DNA from: Actinomycetota bacterium
GTDB lineage: Bacteria; Actinomycetota; Acidimicrobiia; Acidimicrobiales; Ilumatobacteraceae
Assembly: GCA_005793785.1 (NCBI GenBank)
Contig: SXPW01000089.1
Coordinates: forward strand, 1 to 15,840
DNA length: 15,840 nt
Reading direction: 5' to 3'
How positions within the stretch are numbered: position 1 is the first letter of the stretch; the number at the start of each line of letters is the position of its first letter. Below are positions 1 through 6,770 of this stretch, in pieces. Below the pieces are notes generated by a model. It was not told the DNA's origin and made no database searches. It was given only the letters and a program-made list of their open reading frames with translations. The position numbers were made by a program, and so were the translations under genes.

Positions 1-96
1 CGGTTTGCCACTCGGGTTGCCGCATGGGTCATCGAACACCTCGGGGCGCGACCCTCCGCCGATGCCTCGTTGGCTCGCATCATCGCCACGAATTAG
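1..96 (+). CDS. C-terminal end of an unidentified protein (truncated by window edge)
   Basis: Frame 1 is open from the first base to a TAG at 94-96 and encodes 31 residues. They look like a normal protein C-terminus: an alanine-rich amphipathic stretch (AAWVIEHLGARPSADASLA) followed by RIIATN. The stop lies 22 bp from the stop of the minus-strand gene ending at 119, so the two genes would converge. Too little remains to name a family. An alternative minus-strand reading of the same bases, starting near 84-91 and running off the left edge, is also open, so the strand is not certain. Confidence 0.45.
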   Translation, partial: RFATRVAAWVIEHLGARPSADASLARIIATN

Positions 97-118
97 AACT
101 CGAGGACGACGAGGTCGT

Positions 119-1174
119 TCAGGCGCGCGCATCCGAAGGCGGAGTGACGCCATCGGGAGGAAGTCGCTCGCCGCGAGGCAGGGGGAAGTACTTGTGGTGC
201 CACGCACCGGTCACTTCGTAGATCGCCGTCCCCCGCTGTCCGTCGCTGGTCGTCACCAACATCTCGCTCAATCCACCGCCGAGTGAATTCGGTTTGCCCG
301 GATTGAATGCGTCGTATCGCTGCGCCCACCGACCGGTCGCATCGACGCTGATCTCCCGACCGTTCTCCAACGAGAAGGTGACGTGCCCGCCGAGCCCCCG
401 TACGGATTCGCCGTGGCGTTCGTACGACGTCGGATTTCCTGAACCATCCAGCCACTGCAAGTCGTGGCGGAACTCGCGCACCGACACCGGATCGCCTCCG
501 TCACTCGGTGAGAAGCACCCATCGGTGTAGATGCGAGCGCCGTTCGGCAACTCCCAACACCACACTGCGAGCATTCCCTCGGGAACGTGGATCGCCAGCC
601 ACATCCACATCGGACAGCGGAAATGCGTACGGATTCCCCAGGAGTGATCGCGTTGGCCCCACCAATTGTCGATTCGACGGGTTTCACCCTTGTGGGTGAC
701 CGTGCCGTTGTACCAACCACTCTGGAACATGTGCGACTGGTCCCACACCACGTCGTGTCCCGCTTTCATGGTGCCCCGCCGCAGTTGGTACGGCTGCACG
801 CGCGCGGTATAGGTGACGTCCATGGCCAGCGGGGATGCCTCGCTGGGATCGACCCTTAGTCGAACCTGCTTGCGAGGCTCGAGCACGTCGATGTGGACGG
901 GTCCCACGTTCCAATCGTCCTGGTCACCGTCCACATGTCGCGCATGACGTGCCAGGAGTGGTGTGGTCCCCCAGCGACCGAGTTGCAGGGAATCCATCTC
1001 GCTTCGAGCTGGAAAATTGGCGAGCGTGAGGATGAACACGTCACCCAACTGATCCGTGGGATGCATGATGAAGAACAGGCTCTCGCGCCAGTCGTGGTGA
1101 TGGAGCACCGTATTGCGGAACGGCTCGGGAATCTGGTGTCCGAATCGCTCGTCTGCCGCGTCGTAGTGGGCCAT
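119..1174 (-). CDS. Lipocalin-like (CrtC/AttH-type or DUF7064/7065-type) protein of unknown function
   Basis: A 351-residue protein, rich in Trp and His, with no signal peptide or membrane segment. The best landmark is NWWGQRDHSWGIR at residues 170-182. An RDHSWG signature of this sort occurs in the carotenoid hydratase-like/AttH lipocalin-type proteins and in actinobacterial DUF7064/7065 proteins; I recall this from family knowledge and have not tested it. Alternating beta-type segments on both sides fit a beta-barrel that binds a lipid or isoprenoid. The ATG at 1174-1172 is chosen because it lies 4 nt after the upstream kinase stop; the open frame runs 30 codons further upstream but would then overlap that gene. 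It is the last gene of the seven-gene minus-strand run, and its coupling to a kinase-fold gene and a desaturase suggests lipid chemistry. The exact function is unknown. Confidence 0.75.
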   Translation of the reverse strand: MAHYDAADERFGHQIPEPFRNTVLHHHDWRESLFFIMHPTDQLGDVFILTLANFPARSEMDSLQLGRWGTTPLLARHARHVDGDQDDWNVGPVHIDVLEPRKQVRLRVDPSEASPLAMDVTYTARVQPYQLRRGTMKAGHDVVWDQSHMFQSGWYNGTVTHKGETRRIDNWWGQRDHSWGIRTHFRCPMWMWLAIHVPEGMLAVWCWELPNGARIYTDGCFSPSDGGDPVSVREFRHDLQWLDGSGNPTSYERHGESVRGLGGHVTFSLENGREISVDATGRWAQRYDAFNPGKPNSLGGGLSEMLVTTSDGQRGTAIYEVTGAWHHKYFPLPRGERLPPDGVTPPSDARA

Positions 1175-1178
1175 GACT

Positions 1179-2258
1179 TCAGTTTCGCACAACCGACAAC
1201 GAGTCGAGGTCGACGGCGTGCTGCGCGTGTCGATTCGCCATCGCCAGGAACATCTCGTCGCCACGCGGCGTTTGCTTGACGATCATCGAGGCGATCACCG
1301 CCATCATGTAACCCGCGAAGGTGAACCGACGGTACTCGGACCAGGCTTCTTCGAAGCCGAGCGATACCCCGTAACCACCCAAGCCCGCAACCCAGCGCTC
1401 GACGAGTTCTCGCTCGTGTTTCCGCCGTTCCTCGGTGACGAGACCTGCACCGATGAAGTACGCGAGGTCGAGTGCCCCACTTGCATGCGTGACGGTTTGG
1501 AAATCGACGACGCCGATTCGGCCGTCGTCCACGAACAGCAGGTTGTCGAGCCGATAGTCGGCATGCACCACCGTGGCATGGGGTGGTATTCGAGATGAAT
1601 AGTCACCGGCGTCGCGATGGAACTCGTCGCCGATCATCCTTGCTTCGGGAGTCAGTCGATCGCGGTATCTCTGCATGAATCCGGCGAACACCATCTGCAT
1701 CAGTCCGTAACTCGCCGTTCGTTGCTCGGGAGTGCTGCGATTCAACCAACTCAAGGTCGACAGAAATTCGGAGTTCCAGAGCGGACCATGCAATCTGACG
1801 AGTTCGTCGACGCAACGTCGCGCTTCCTCCACCGAGCAACCGGCGATCTGATCGCCTTGATGGCAGGGGGCAAAGTCCTCGAGCAACAGCAGGAATTCGT
1901 CGGAGGCCTCGTCCCGTGCCACGTAGTAACAGCGTGGCGCGCCAACGTCGAGCGCGTCCCGAAGATCGCGGTAGAAGGAGGACTCCACCTCGTAACAACG
2001 AGTGGCCTTCCCGGTTGCCTTGCTCGTCGGGTCGTCGCTGGCGAACTTCGCAATCAACGTCGACGGGAGATCGCAGGCTTTCGAGTATTCCAAGTGCAGT
2101 CTTCGCGACTCCGCCATCTGACCGGTGCCGACCGGTTCCGCGCGGAGTGCCACGACTCGTGCCGGACCCAAGTGCGGCGCCAACGTCTCGTTGAGGACGT
2201 CGATTGAGGGCACACCACCAGAGTGTCCATCAAGTACGGAGTGACCGGCGGCTGGCAC
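1179..2258 (-). CDS. Phosphotransferase-family protein (APH/choline-kinase/ecdysteroid-kinase-like fold)
   Basis: A 359-residue protein-kinase-like small-molecule phosphotransferase. Visible landmarks are a probable ATP-binding Lys71 (LIAKF), the catalytic loop HADYRLDNLL at 232-241 (Asp234 as base, Asn239 as Mg ligand) and the metal-binding VVDFQ at 251-254 (Asp252). The family phosphorylates hydroxyls on varied small molecules; the substrate here cannot be read from sequence. Resistance to aminoglycosides is not implied, since the nearest kin in actinobacteria are metabolic. The GTG at 2258 starts 9 nt after the desaturase stop. An internal GTG at 2213 (V16) is an alternative and would fit the family's usual N-terminus better; neither has a strong Shine-Dalgarno. 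The stop is 4 nt before the next gene, so the genes are almost certainly co-transcribed. Confidence 0.85.
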   Translation of the reverse strand: MPAAGHSVLDGHSGGVPSIDVLNETLAPHLGPARVVALRAEPVGTGQMAESRRLHLEYSKACDLPSTLIAKFASDDPTSKATGKATRCYEVESSFYRDLRDALDVGAPRCYYVARDEASDEFLLLLEDFAPCHQGDQIAGCSVEEARRCVDELVRLHGPLWNSEFLSTLSWLNRSTPEQRTASYGLMQMVFAGFMQRYRDRLTPEARMIGDEFHRDAGDYSSRIPPHATVVHADYRLDNLLFVDDGRIGVVDFQTVTHASGALDLAYFIGAGLVTEERRKHERELVERWVAGLGGYGVSLGFEEAWSEYRRFTFAGYMMAVIASMIVKQTPRGDEMFLAMANRHAQHAVDLDSLSVVRN

Positions 2259-2267
2259 CGCCTTGGT

Positions 2268-3182
2268 CTACACCTTTTCGGGTTCGCGAGACAAGCGAGC
2301 AGCCACCCGGCCGATCTTGTCGATTCGAGAAAGCAGGGCTTCGCGAGCAGTTTCGGCCTCGGCAGAAAGCCCCGTCACGTCCTTCACCTTCCAGTGGCGC
2401 AACACCACGGGCTCGAGGATTTGCTCGTGGTGAATCTTGAAATCGTAGATTCCGGCGTTGGCAATCTGCTTGGCGAGTTCGTTGAAGTTGGGAATTCCGG
2501 TTCCAGGCATGGCAAAGTTGCGGACTGCCCGTTCGATACCGATCATCATGTTGGATGGGTCGACTTCGAGTGCCGCCGCCGCCAGGTCACGGTAGAAGAG
2601 GTAGTGGAGGTTCTCGTCGTTGCCCACACGCAGCATGACGTCCTGTCCTGCCTGGTCGCCGATGAGCTTGCCGGTGTTCCGATGCGCGATGCGCGTGGCG
2701 AGTTCCTGCATCGAGAGATAGGCGAGCGCCTCGAAGAGATCGTCGGGTGCGGGAACTTGTGCGCCGCGAACTTGTTGCATTCGCGCGCGTTCCAACGCAA
2801 CCGGATCGAGTGCCCTGGTGACGGTGAGATAGTCACGTATGGCAATGGAGTGGCGCCCTTCCTCCGCGGTCCAGTTGCGTGCCCACGCACCGTACGCACT
2901 GTCACCGCCGAAGATGGTGCTGATGTCGCGGGTGTAGTACGGCAGATTGTCCTCGGTGAGGAGGTTGACGAAGAGCGATGCTCGAACGGCATCCGGCAAG
3001 GTCCACCCACCGTCCCCGAAATCGGCGTCGTCCGGCGACCACGGGTGCTCGGGGTCGAAGTCCCGCCCTCGGCTCCAGGGCACGTATTCGTGCGGAAACC
3101 ATTCCTTGGCCACCCCCATGTGACGGTCGTACAACTTGGCAGCCGTCGGCTCCAACACTTCGAGGAGTTCGATTGGTTTCAT
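2268..3182 (-). CDS. desA: Soluble acyl-ACP desaturase (stearoyl-ACP Delta9 / DesA family), diiron enzyme
   Basis: A 304-residue soluble fatty acid desaturase that introduces a cis double bond into acyl chains carried by ACP, using O2 and electrons from ferredoxin. All six expected diiron ligands are present: Glu77 (TEDNL), the first ExxH as EEGRH at 107-111 (Glu108, His111), Glu160 (MQELATR) and the second as DENLH at 189-193 (Glu190, His193). It resembles mycobacterial DesA1/DesA2. The start is ATG at 3182-3180. It has no clear Shine-Dalgarno, but the ATG overlaps the TGA of an 11-codon leader ORF (ATGA), which could supply ribosomes by coupling. It lies 36 nt after rmlD and 9 nt before the phosphotransferase. 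Gene symbol is by family analogy. Confidence 0.9.
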   Translation of the reverse strand: MKPIELLEVLEPTAAKLYDRHMGVAKEWFPHEYVPWSRGRDFDPEHPWSPDDADFGDGGWTLPDAVRASLFVNLLTEDNLPYYTRDISTIFGGDSAYGAWARNWTAEEGRHSIAIRDYLTVTRALDPVALERARMQQVRGAQVPAPDDLFEALAYLSMQELATRIAHRNTGKLIGDQAGQDVMLRVGNDENLHYLFYRDLAAAALEVDPSNMMIGIERAVRNFAMPGTGIPNFNELAKQIANAGIYDFKIHHEQILEPVVLRHWKVKDVTGLSAEAETAREALLSRIDKIGRVAARLSREPEKV

Positions 3183-3214
3183 GACAACGAGACACTTCGA
3201 CGTGTGCTCGACAT
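3179..3214 (-). CDS. Possible 11-codon leader peptide overlapping the desaturase start
   Basis: The ATG at 3214-3212 opens a frame reading MSSTRRSVSLS, ending in TGA at 3181-3179. The TGA shares bases with the desaturase ATG (ATGA). Exactly 6 nt upstream of the leader ATG is TAGGGT (3226-3221), a TAnnnT -10 candidate, so a transcript starting at the A of the ATG would be leaderless. It may deliver ribosomes to the desaturase, which lacks a Shine-Dalgarno, or act as a regulatory uORF. The peptide is Ser/Arg rich with no family. It could be chance, since short ORFs are common in 36-nt gaps. Confidence 0.35.
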   Translation of the reverse strand: MSSTRRSVSLS

Positions 3215-3218
3215 ACCG

Positions 3219-4067
3219 TCACCCTAACCGCAGCCGCCGAACCAGACGTGACAGTGGAACGTGAAAATCGTCGAGGAGGGGGATACCGGTGTCGAGGAGT
3301 ACCCGATTTTCCAACACCGAGTTGGCGGGGCGCGGTGCAGGTCGCGGCGGCGTGAGATCTCGCGTCTTCACGGGTCGTACCCGATCGGGATCGAATCGTG
3401 CCGCCTCCATCACCGCTCGCGTGAATTCGTACCAACTCACGACACCCTGGTTGGTGACGTGCCAAGTGCCACCCGAATGTTCGGTGGCGATGCGAACGAT
3501 CAATCGTGCTGCATCGTCGGCGATGGTGGGATTGCCGATTTGATCGTCGACGAAATGAAGTATGTCTTGTTGTGCGGCCAGTCGCAGGATCGTCTTCACC
3601 ATGTTGGATCCGTGGTAACCACACACCCACGAAATGCGGACGATCGAATCCACCGATGGGTCGACTGCACGCTCCCCCGCCAACTTTGAAATGCCATACA
3701 CCGACCGGGGATTTGGTTGGTCCGTCTCCACGTACGGTGTTGGCTTCGTACCGTCGAACACGTAGTCGGTGGAGACGTACACCACGCGCGCGCCAACCTC
3801 GCGCGCCGCGTCCACGACGAACTCCGTGGCGGTGCCATTGAAGAGCATCGCTTTCGCTCGGTCACCCTCGCAGGCATCGACGGCCGTCCACGCCGCCGCA
3901 TGGATGATCACATCCGGGCGAACGGTTGCGACGACCGAGCGAACGGCTTTCGCATCTGTCACGTCGAGTAGCGCCCTCGACAGCCCCGTTACGTCGTGCT
4001 TCGAGGATGCGACGTCGACCAGTTCACGTCCGAGTTGCCCGGCCGCACCCGTGACGAGGATCTTCAC
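3219..4067 (-). CDS. rmlD: dTDP-4-dehydrorhamnose reductase
   Basis: A 282-residue extended SDR that catalyses the last step of dTDP-L-rhamnose synthesis, the NAD(P)H reduction of dTDP-4-keto-L-rhamnose. It shows the glycine-rich nucleotide motif TGAAGQLG (6-13), STDYVFDG (99-106), the catalytic pair in YGISK (Tyr124, Lys128) and the family-typical IGNPT (177-181). Length is normal for RmlD. The start is GTG at 4067, 13 nt after the rmlB stop, with a GAGGA Shine-Dalgarno overlapping that stop. The open frame continues far upstream inside rmlB but that part is a shadow of rmlB. It is the fourth rml gene in the order A-C-B-D. Confidence 0.93.
   Translation of the reverse strand: MKILVTGAAGQLGRELVDVASSKHDVTGLSRALLDVTDAKAVRSVVATVRPDVIIHAAAWTAVDACEGDRAKAMLFNGTATEFVVDAAREVGARVVYVSTDYVFDGTKPTPYVETDQPNPRSVYGISKLAGERAVDPSVDSIVRISWVCGYHGSNMVKTILRLAAQQDILHFVDDQIGNPTIADDAARLIVRIATEHSGGTWHVTNQGVVSWYEFTRAVMEAARFDPDRVRPVKTRDLTPPRPAPRPANSVLENRVLLDTGIPLLDDFHVPLSRLVRRLRLG
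3221..3226 (-). promoter_or_regulatory. Candidate -10 box (TAGGGT) for desaturase sub-operon
   Basis: TAGGGT on the minus strand overlaps the last codons and stop of rmlD and lies 6 nt before the ATG of the 11-codon leader ORF. It would give the desaturase-kinase-lipocalin part of the run its own transcription start. I see no convincing -35 at 16-18 bp. Confidence 0.3.
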
Positions 4068-4080
4068 GGTGCCAACGTCC

Positions 4081-5040
4081 TCACGACTTCGCCTTGAGCG
4101 GCTCCCACCACCAGCGATTGTCGCGATACCACGCGACGGTGGACTCCAGTGCTTCGTCGAGTGATCGTCGACGTTTCCATCCCAAGGTGGTGATCTTGGC
4201 GATGTCCACCGAGTATCGGCGGTCGTGACCCTTGCGGTCCTGCACGTATTGCACGCTCGAGTCGTCCTTCCCCTGGAGCGCGAGCAATTTGTCCACCAAC
4301 ACTCGGTTGGGAGTCTCGTTGCCCGCGCCGATGTTGTAGATCTCTCCGATCGTCCCCCGCTCCAGCACCAGGTGCACGCCCGAGCAGTGATCGTCGACGT
4401 AGAGCCAATCCCGCTCGTTGAGACCGTCACCATAAAGAGGAATCTTCTTGCCATCCAGCAGATTGGTGGTGAAGAGCGGAATCGCCTTTTCGGGATACTG
4501 GAAGGGTCCGAAATTGTTCGTGCATCGCGTGACGAGCACCGGGGTGCCGTGCGTCGAGAAATAGGACAGTGCAATCAGGTCGCTGCCGGCCTTTGACGCC
4601 GAATACGGAGATCGGGGTTCGAGCGGGTCGGTCTCCTTGGATGAACCAACCTCGACGCTGCCGTACACCTCGTCGGTACCGATGTGCACCACACGCTGGA
4701 CTCCGATCTTTCGAGCGGTGTCGACTACAACGTTGGTACCGAAGCAGTTGGTGAGGATGAAGTCCTCGCCGCTGTCGATGGACCGATCCACGTGGCTTTC
4801 CGCGGCGAAATGCACCACCCAGTCGTGACCCTTCATCGCCGTTTCGATCTCGGCGGGATGACAAATGTTGCCCTTGACGAACGTAAACCGCGGATCGTCG
4901 TCGAGATCGCGCATCGTCGAGAGATTTCCCGCGTAGGTGAGCGAGTCGTACACGGTCACCGAATGATCGGTGTTGCGCAGCACCCAGCGGGCATAGTTGC
5001 TGCCGATGAAACCGGCGCCGCCGGTGACGAAGATCTTCAC
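4081..5040 (-). CDS. rmlB: dTDP-glucose 4,6-dehydratase
   Basis: A 319-residue extended SDR that converts dTDP-glucose to dTDP-4-keto-6-deoxyglucose, the second step to dTDP-rhamnose. It has GGAGFIGS at 7-14 (NAD site), AAESHVDRS at 79-87, the catalytic TDE triad at 122-124 (Thr, Asp, Glu typical of dehydratases) and YSASK at 146-150 (Tyr146, Lys150). It is somewhat shorter than many RmlB proteins (about 330-355). The start is GTG at 5040, 30 nt after rmlC; no strong Shine-Dalgarno is visible, so expression probably relies on coupling or the shared transcript. Product is well supported; product use in a rhamnosylated cell-surface polymer or glycolipid is inference. Confidence 0.94.
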   Translation of the reverse strand: MKIFVTGGAGFIGSNYARWVLRNTDHSVTVYDSLTYAGNLSTMRDLDDDPRFTFVKGNICHPAEIETAMKGHDWVVHFAAESHVDRSIDSGEDFILTNCFGTNVVVDTARKIGVQRVVHIGTDEVYGSVEVGSSKETDPLEPRSPYSASKAGSDLIALSYFSTHGTPVLVTRCTNNFGPFQYPEKAIPLFTTNLLDGKKIPLYGDGLNERDWLYVDDHCSGVHLVLERGTIGEIYNIGAGNETPNRVLVDKLLALQGKDDSSVQYVQDRKGHDRRYSVDIAKITTLGWKRRRSLDEALESTVAWYRDNRWWWEPLKAKS

Positions 5041-5070
5041 GTCAGAGAATCGAACACTTGCGAATACCGG

Positions 5071-5637
5071 TCATGTTCGCATGCCCCAGATGGGTCGTTG
5101 GTGCGGTGCGATCGCCTCTCGCGAGGGATTCGCCTGGTCGCGTTTCGACAACGTCGGTTTGGCGATTCCCCAATCGGCACCGATTCGCGGATCGTCGTAG
5201 GCCACACCAAGTTCGTCATTGGGGTTGTAATAGTTGTCCACCAGGTAGGTGATGGTCATGTCGGTGAGCGACGCGAAGCCGTGCGCCACGCCCGGCGGAA
5301 TGAACACTCCACGATGATCGTGCGAACCGTCCTTGCGTGCACCGAGATCGATTACCTGAGTGACACCGTCGGTCGGCGAACCCTGTCGCAGGTCGTGGAG
5401 CACCACCCGACAGGAGCCGTACGGAACGTACCAATAGTCGGCTTGATGCAGGTGATAGTGCAGACCAACGATTGCCCCTGCCTTACGGTCGCCGCGATTG
5501 CCCTGCACCATCTCTCGGCCGAGCGGGAACCATTCCCGTCGGTAGGTCTCGATGAAGAAGCCACGTTCGTCGCCGTGCATGCTCGGCTCGACGATCTGTA
5601 CTCCCTTGATGAGGTCGGACTCGATGATCGTGGGCAT
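5071..5637 (-). CDS. rmlC: dTDP-4-dehydrorhamnose 3,5-epimerase family protein with atypical active site
   Basis: A 188-residue cupin. Family marks are DERGFF (23-28), GLHYH with the expected catalytic His60, GVAHGFASLTD (116-126), the YYNPNDELGVAYDDP block (136-150) carrying the expected Tyr and Asp, and a final ADWG. Departures: the Arg of the usual RGLHFQ is Val58, the Gln is His62, and the Lys of the usual QAKLV is replaced in QADYWYV (65-71). In canonical RmlC the Arg and Lys help bind and polarise the substrate, so this could be a divergent epimerase or a related 3-epimerase. Position between rmlA and rmlB still argues for the rhamnose pathway. The ATG follows directly on the rmlA TAA with no gap. 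Confidence 0.85.
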   Translation of the reverse strand: MPTIIESDLIKGVQIVEPSMHGDERGFFIETYRREWFPLGREMVQGNRGDRKAGAIVGLHYHLHQADYWYVPYGSCRVVLHDLRQGSPTDGVTQVIDLGARKDGSHDHRGVFIPPGVAHGFASLTDMTITYLVDNYYNPNDELGVAYDDPRIGADWGIAKPTLSKRDQANPSREAIAPHQRPIWGMRT

Positions 5638-6726
5638 TTAGGCGTCGAGCTCCACCTTGGAGTCGTCACCGAGCATCAAACGGAGCGCCCGGGGACGGTG
5701 CTGCGACTTGACCACTTGAACGTTGCGGCCGAGTAGCGAGTCGGTCATCTTGTGAACGTCGTTCACCGTGCAACCATCGAGCAACACCGAATGTTCGAGC
5801 TCCGAATGAACGATGTTGCAGCCGTTGCCTACCGATGTGTACGGACCGATGTAACTGTTCTCGACCACGGTGTCGGTACCGATGACCACCGGTCCTCGAA
5901 TCCGGGAATTGACGATCTTTGCGCCCTGCATGACGACGACACGACCCTCGATCTGCGAGTTCACGTCGACACTTCCATCGTTGCGTGGCTCGAGCACTTC
6001 GAGCACCAGACGATTGCACTCCAACAACGGGTCCTTCTTGCCGGTGTCGATCCACCAGCCCTTCAGTACCTCGTGTCGGACCGTCTTGCCTTGTTCGATG
6101 AGCCACTGGATGGCATCCGTGATTTCCAATTCGCCGCGTGGTGACGGAGCAATTGCTCGCACCGCCTCGTTGATGGTCTTGTCGAAGAGATAGACACCCA
6201 CCAATGCGAGATCACTTGGTGGGTTCTTCGGCTTTTCCACCAGTCGTTTCACGTGACCTTCCTTGGTGACCTCGGCGACACCGAACTGACGCGGATCCTC
6301 CACGTGACACAACAGAATCTGCGCCGTCGGTGCATTCACTCCCCCGGCTGAGCGCGCCGCTTCGAATTCGTTCACGAATCCCTCGAGGCCTTGTTCGAGC
6401 ATGTTGTCGCCGAGGTACATCACGAAATCGTCGTCACCGAGGAAATCGTGGGCAATCAGCACGCAATGCGCGAGTCCGAGTGGCTGATCCTGGGGAATGT
6501 AGGTGACCTTGACGTCGAACTTCGCGCCGTCGCCGACGGCGGCGATGATTTCCTTGCGGGTGTCCCCGACGATGATGCCGATCTCGGTGATGCCCGCTCG
6601 CCGCATCGCTTCGATGCCGTAGAACAGAATCGGTTTGTTGGCGATCGGCACCAACTGTTTCGCGCTCGTATGAGTGATGGGTCGCAATCGCGTGCCCGCA
6701 CCGCCCGAGAGGATGAGACCTTTCAT
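5638..6726 (-). CDS. rmlA: Glucose-1-phosphate thymidylyltransferase, long form with C-terminal beta-helix
   Basis: A 362-residue nucleotidyltransferase that joins dTTP and glucose-1-phosphate to give dTDP-glucose and PPi, the first step of the pathway. It shows SGGAGTRLRP (7-16), AKQLVP (22-27), YLGDN with the metal Asp (104-108) and VEKPKNPPSDLALVGVYLF, typical of the family. The last 100 or so residues contain hexapeptide-like repeats (VVVMQGAKIVNSRI, VVIGTDTVVENSYI), forming a left-handed beta-helix; this is the long StrD/archaeal-type class, not the short enterobacterial RmlA of about 290 residues. The start is ATG at 6726-6724 with no Shine-Dalgarno; TAGCCT 9 nt upstream suggests a leaderless or near-leaderless message. 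It heads the operon and is divergent from the aminotransferase. Confidence 0.93.
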   Translation of the reverse strand: MKGLILSGGAGTRLRPITHTSAKQLVPIANKPILFYGIEAMRRAGITEIGIIVGDTRKEIIAAVGDGAKFDVKVTYIPQDQPLGLAHCVLIAHDFLGDDDFVMYLGDNMLEQGLEGFVNEFEAARSAGGVNAPTAQILLCHVEDPRQFGVAEVTKEGHVKRLVEKPKNPPSDLALVGVYLFDKTINEAVRAIAPSPRGELEITDAIQWLIEQGKTVRHEVLKGWWIDTGKKDPLLECNRLVLEVLEPRNDGSVDVNSQIEGRVVVMQGAKIVNSRIRGPVVIGTDTVVENSYIGPYTSVGNGCNIVHSELEHSVLLDGCTVNDVHKMTDSLLGRNVQVVKSQHRPRALRLMLGDDSKVELDA

Positions 6727-6730
6727 TGCA

Positions 6731-6741
6731 GATTCAGGCTA
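6731..6741 (-). promoter_or_regulatory. Candidate rmlA promoter -10 region (TAGCCTGAATC)
   Basis: Minus-strand TAGCCT (6741-6736) is a TAnnnT -10 candidate 9 nt before the rmlA ATG. The same 11-base string TAGCCTGAATC occurs upstream of carD (13847-13837). No -35 match is visible at 16-18 bp. Confidence 0.35.
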
Positions 6742-6757
6742 GTTGCTCTGCAATTAC

Positions 6758-6763
6758 TAGGGT
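6758..6763 (+). promoter_or_regulatory. Candidate -10 box (TAGGGT) for the aminotransferase
   Basis: TAGGGT ends 7 nt before the GTG at 6771, placing a start site at or next to the start codon. There is no Shine-Dalgarno in the gap (TTGTTTC), which fits leaderless translation. It shares the 44-bp divergent region with the rmlA promoter. Confidence 0.4.
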
Positions 6764-6770
6764 TTGTTTC

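Noticed and set aside
1179..2258. Aminoglycoside resistance gene
   Set aside because: Only the general kinase-fold motifs are present, and the operon context is metabolic.
2223..3227. Long + strand open frame (334 codons) opposite the desaturase
   Set aside because: It is antisense to a gene with all diiron ligands and shows no recognisable domain; long antisense frames are expected from GC-rich codon bias.
4068..4574. N-terminal extension of rmlD into rmlB
   Set aside because: The extension lies out of frame inside rmlB; the TGAAGQLG motif must be near the N-terminus and a GTG with Shine-Dalgarno stands at 4067.
4684..5736. Long + strand open frame (350 codons) opposite rmlB, rmlC and rmlA
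   Set aside because: It spans three well-identified genes on the other strand and has no family features.
6726..6770. TTG start adding 15 residues to the aminotransferase
   Set aside because: The added residues are not family-like, and the GTG at 6771 has a well-placed TAGGGT.
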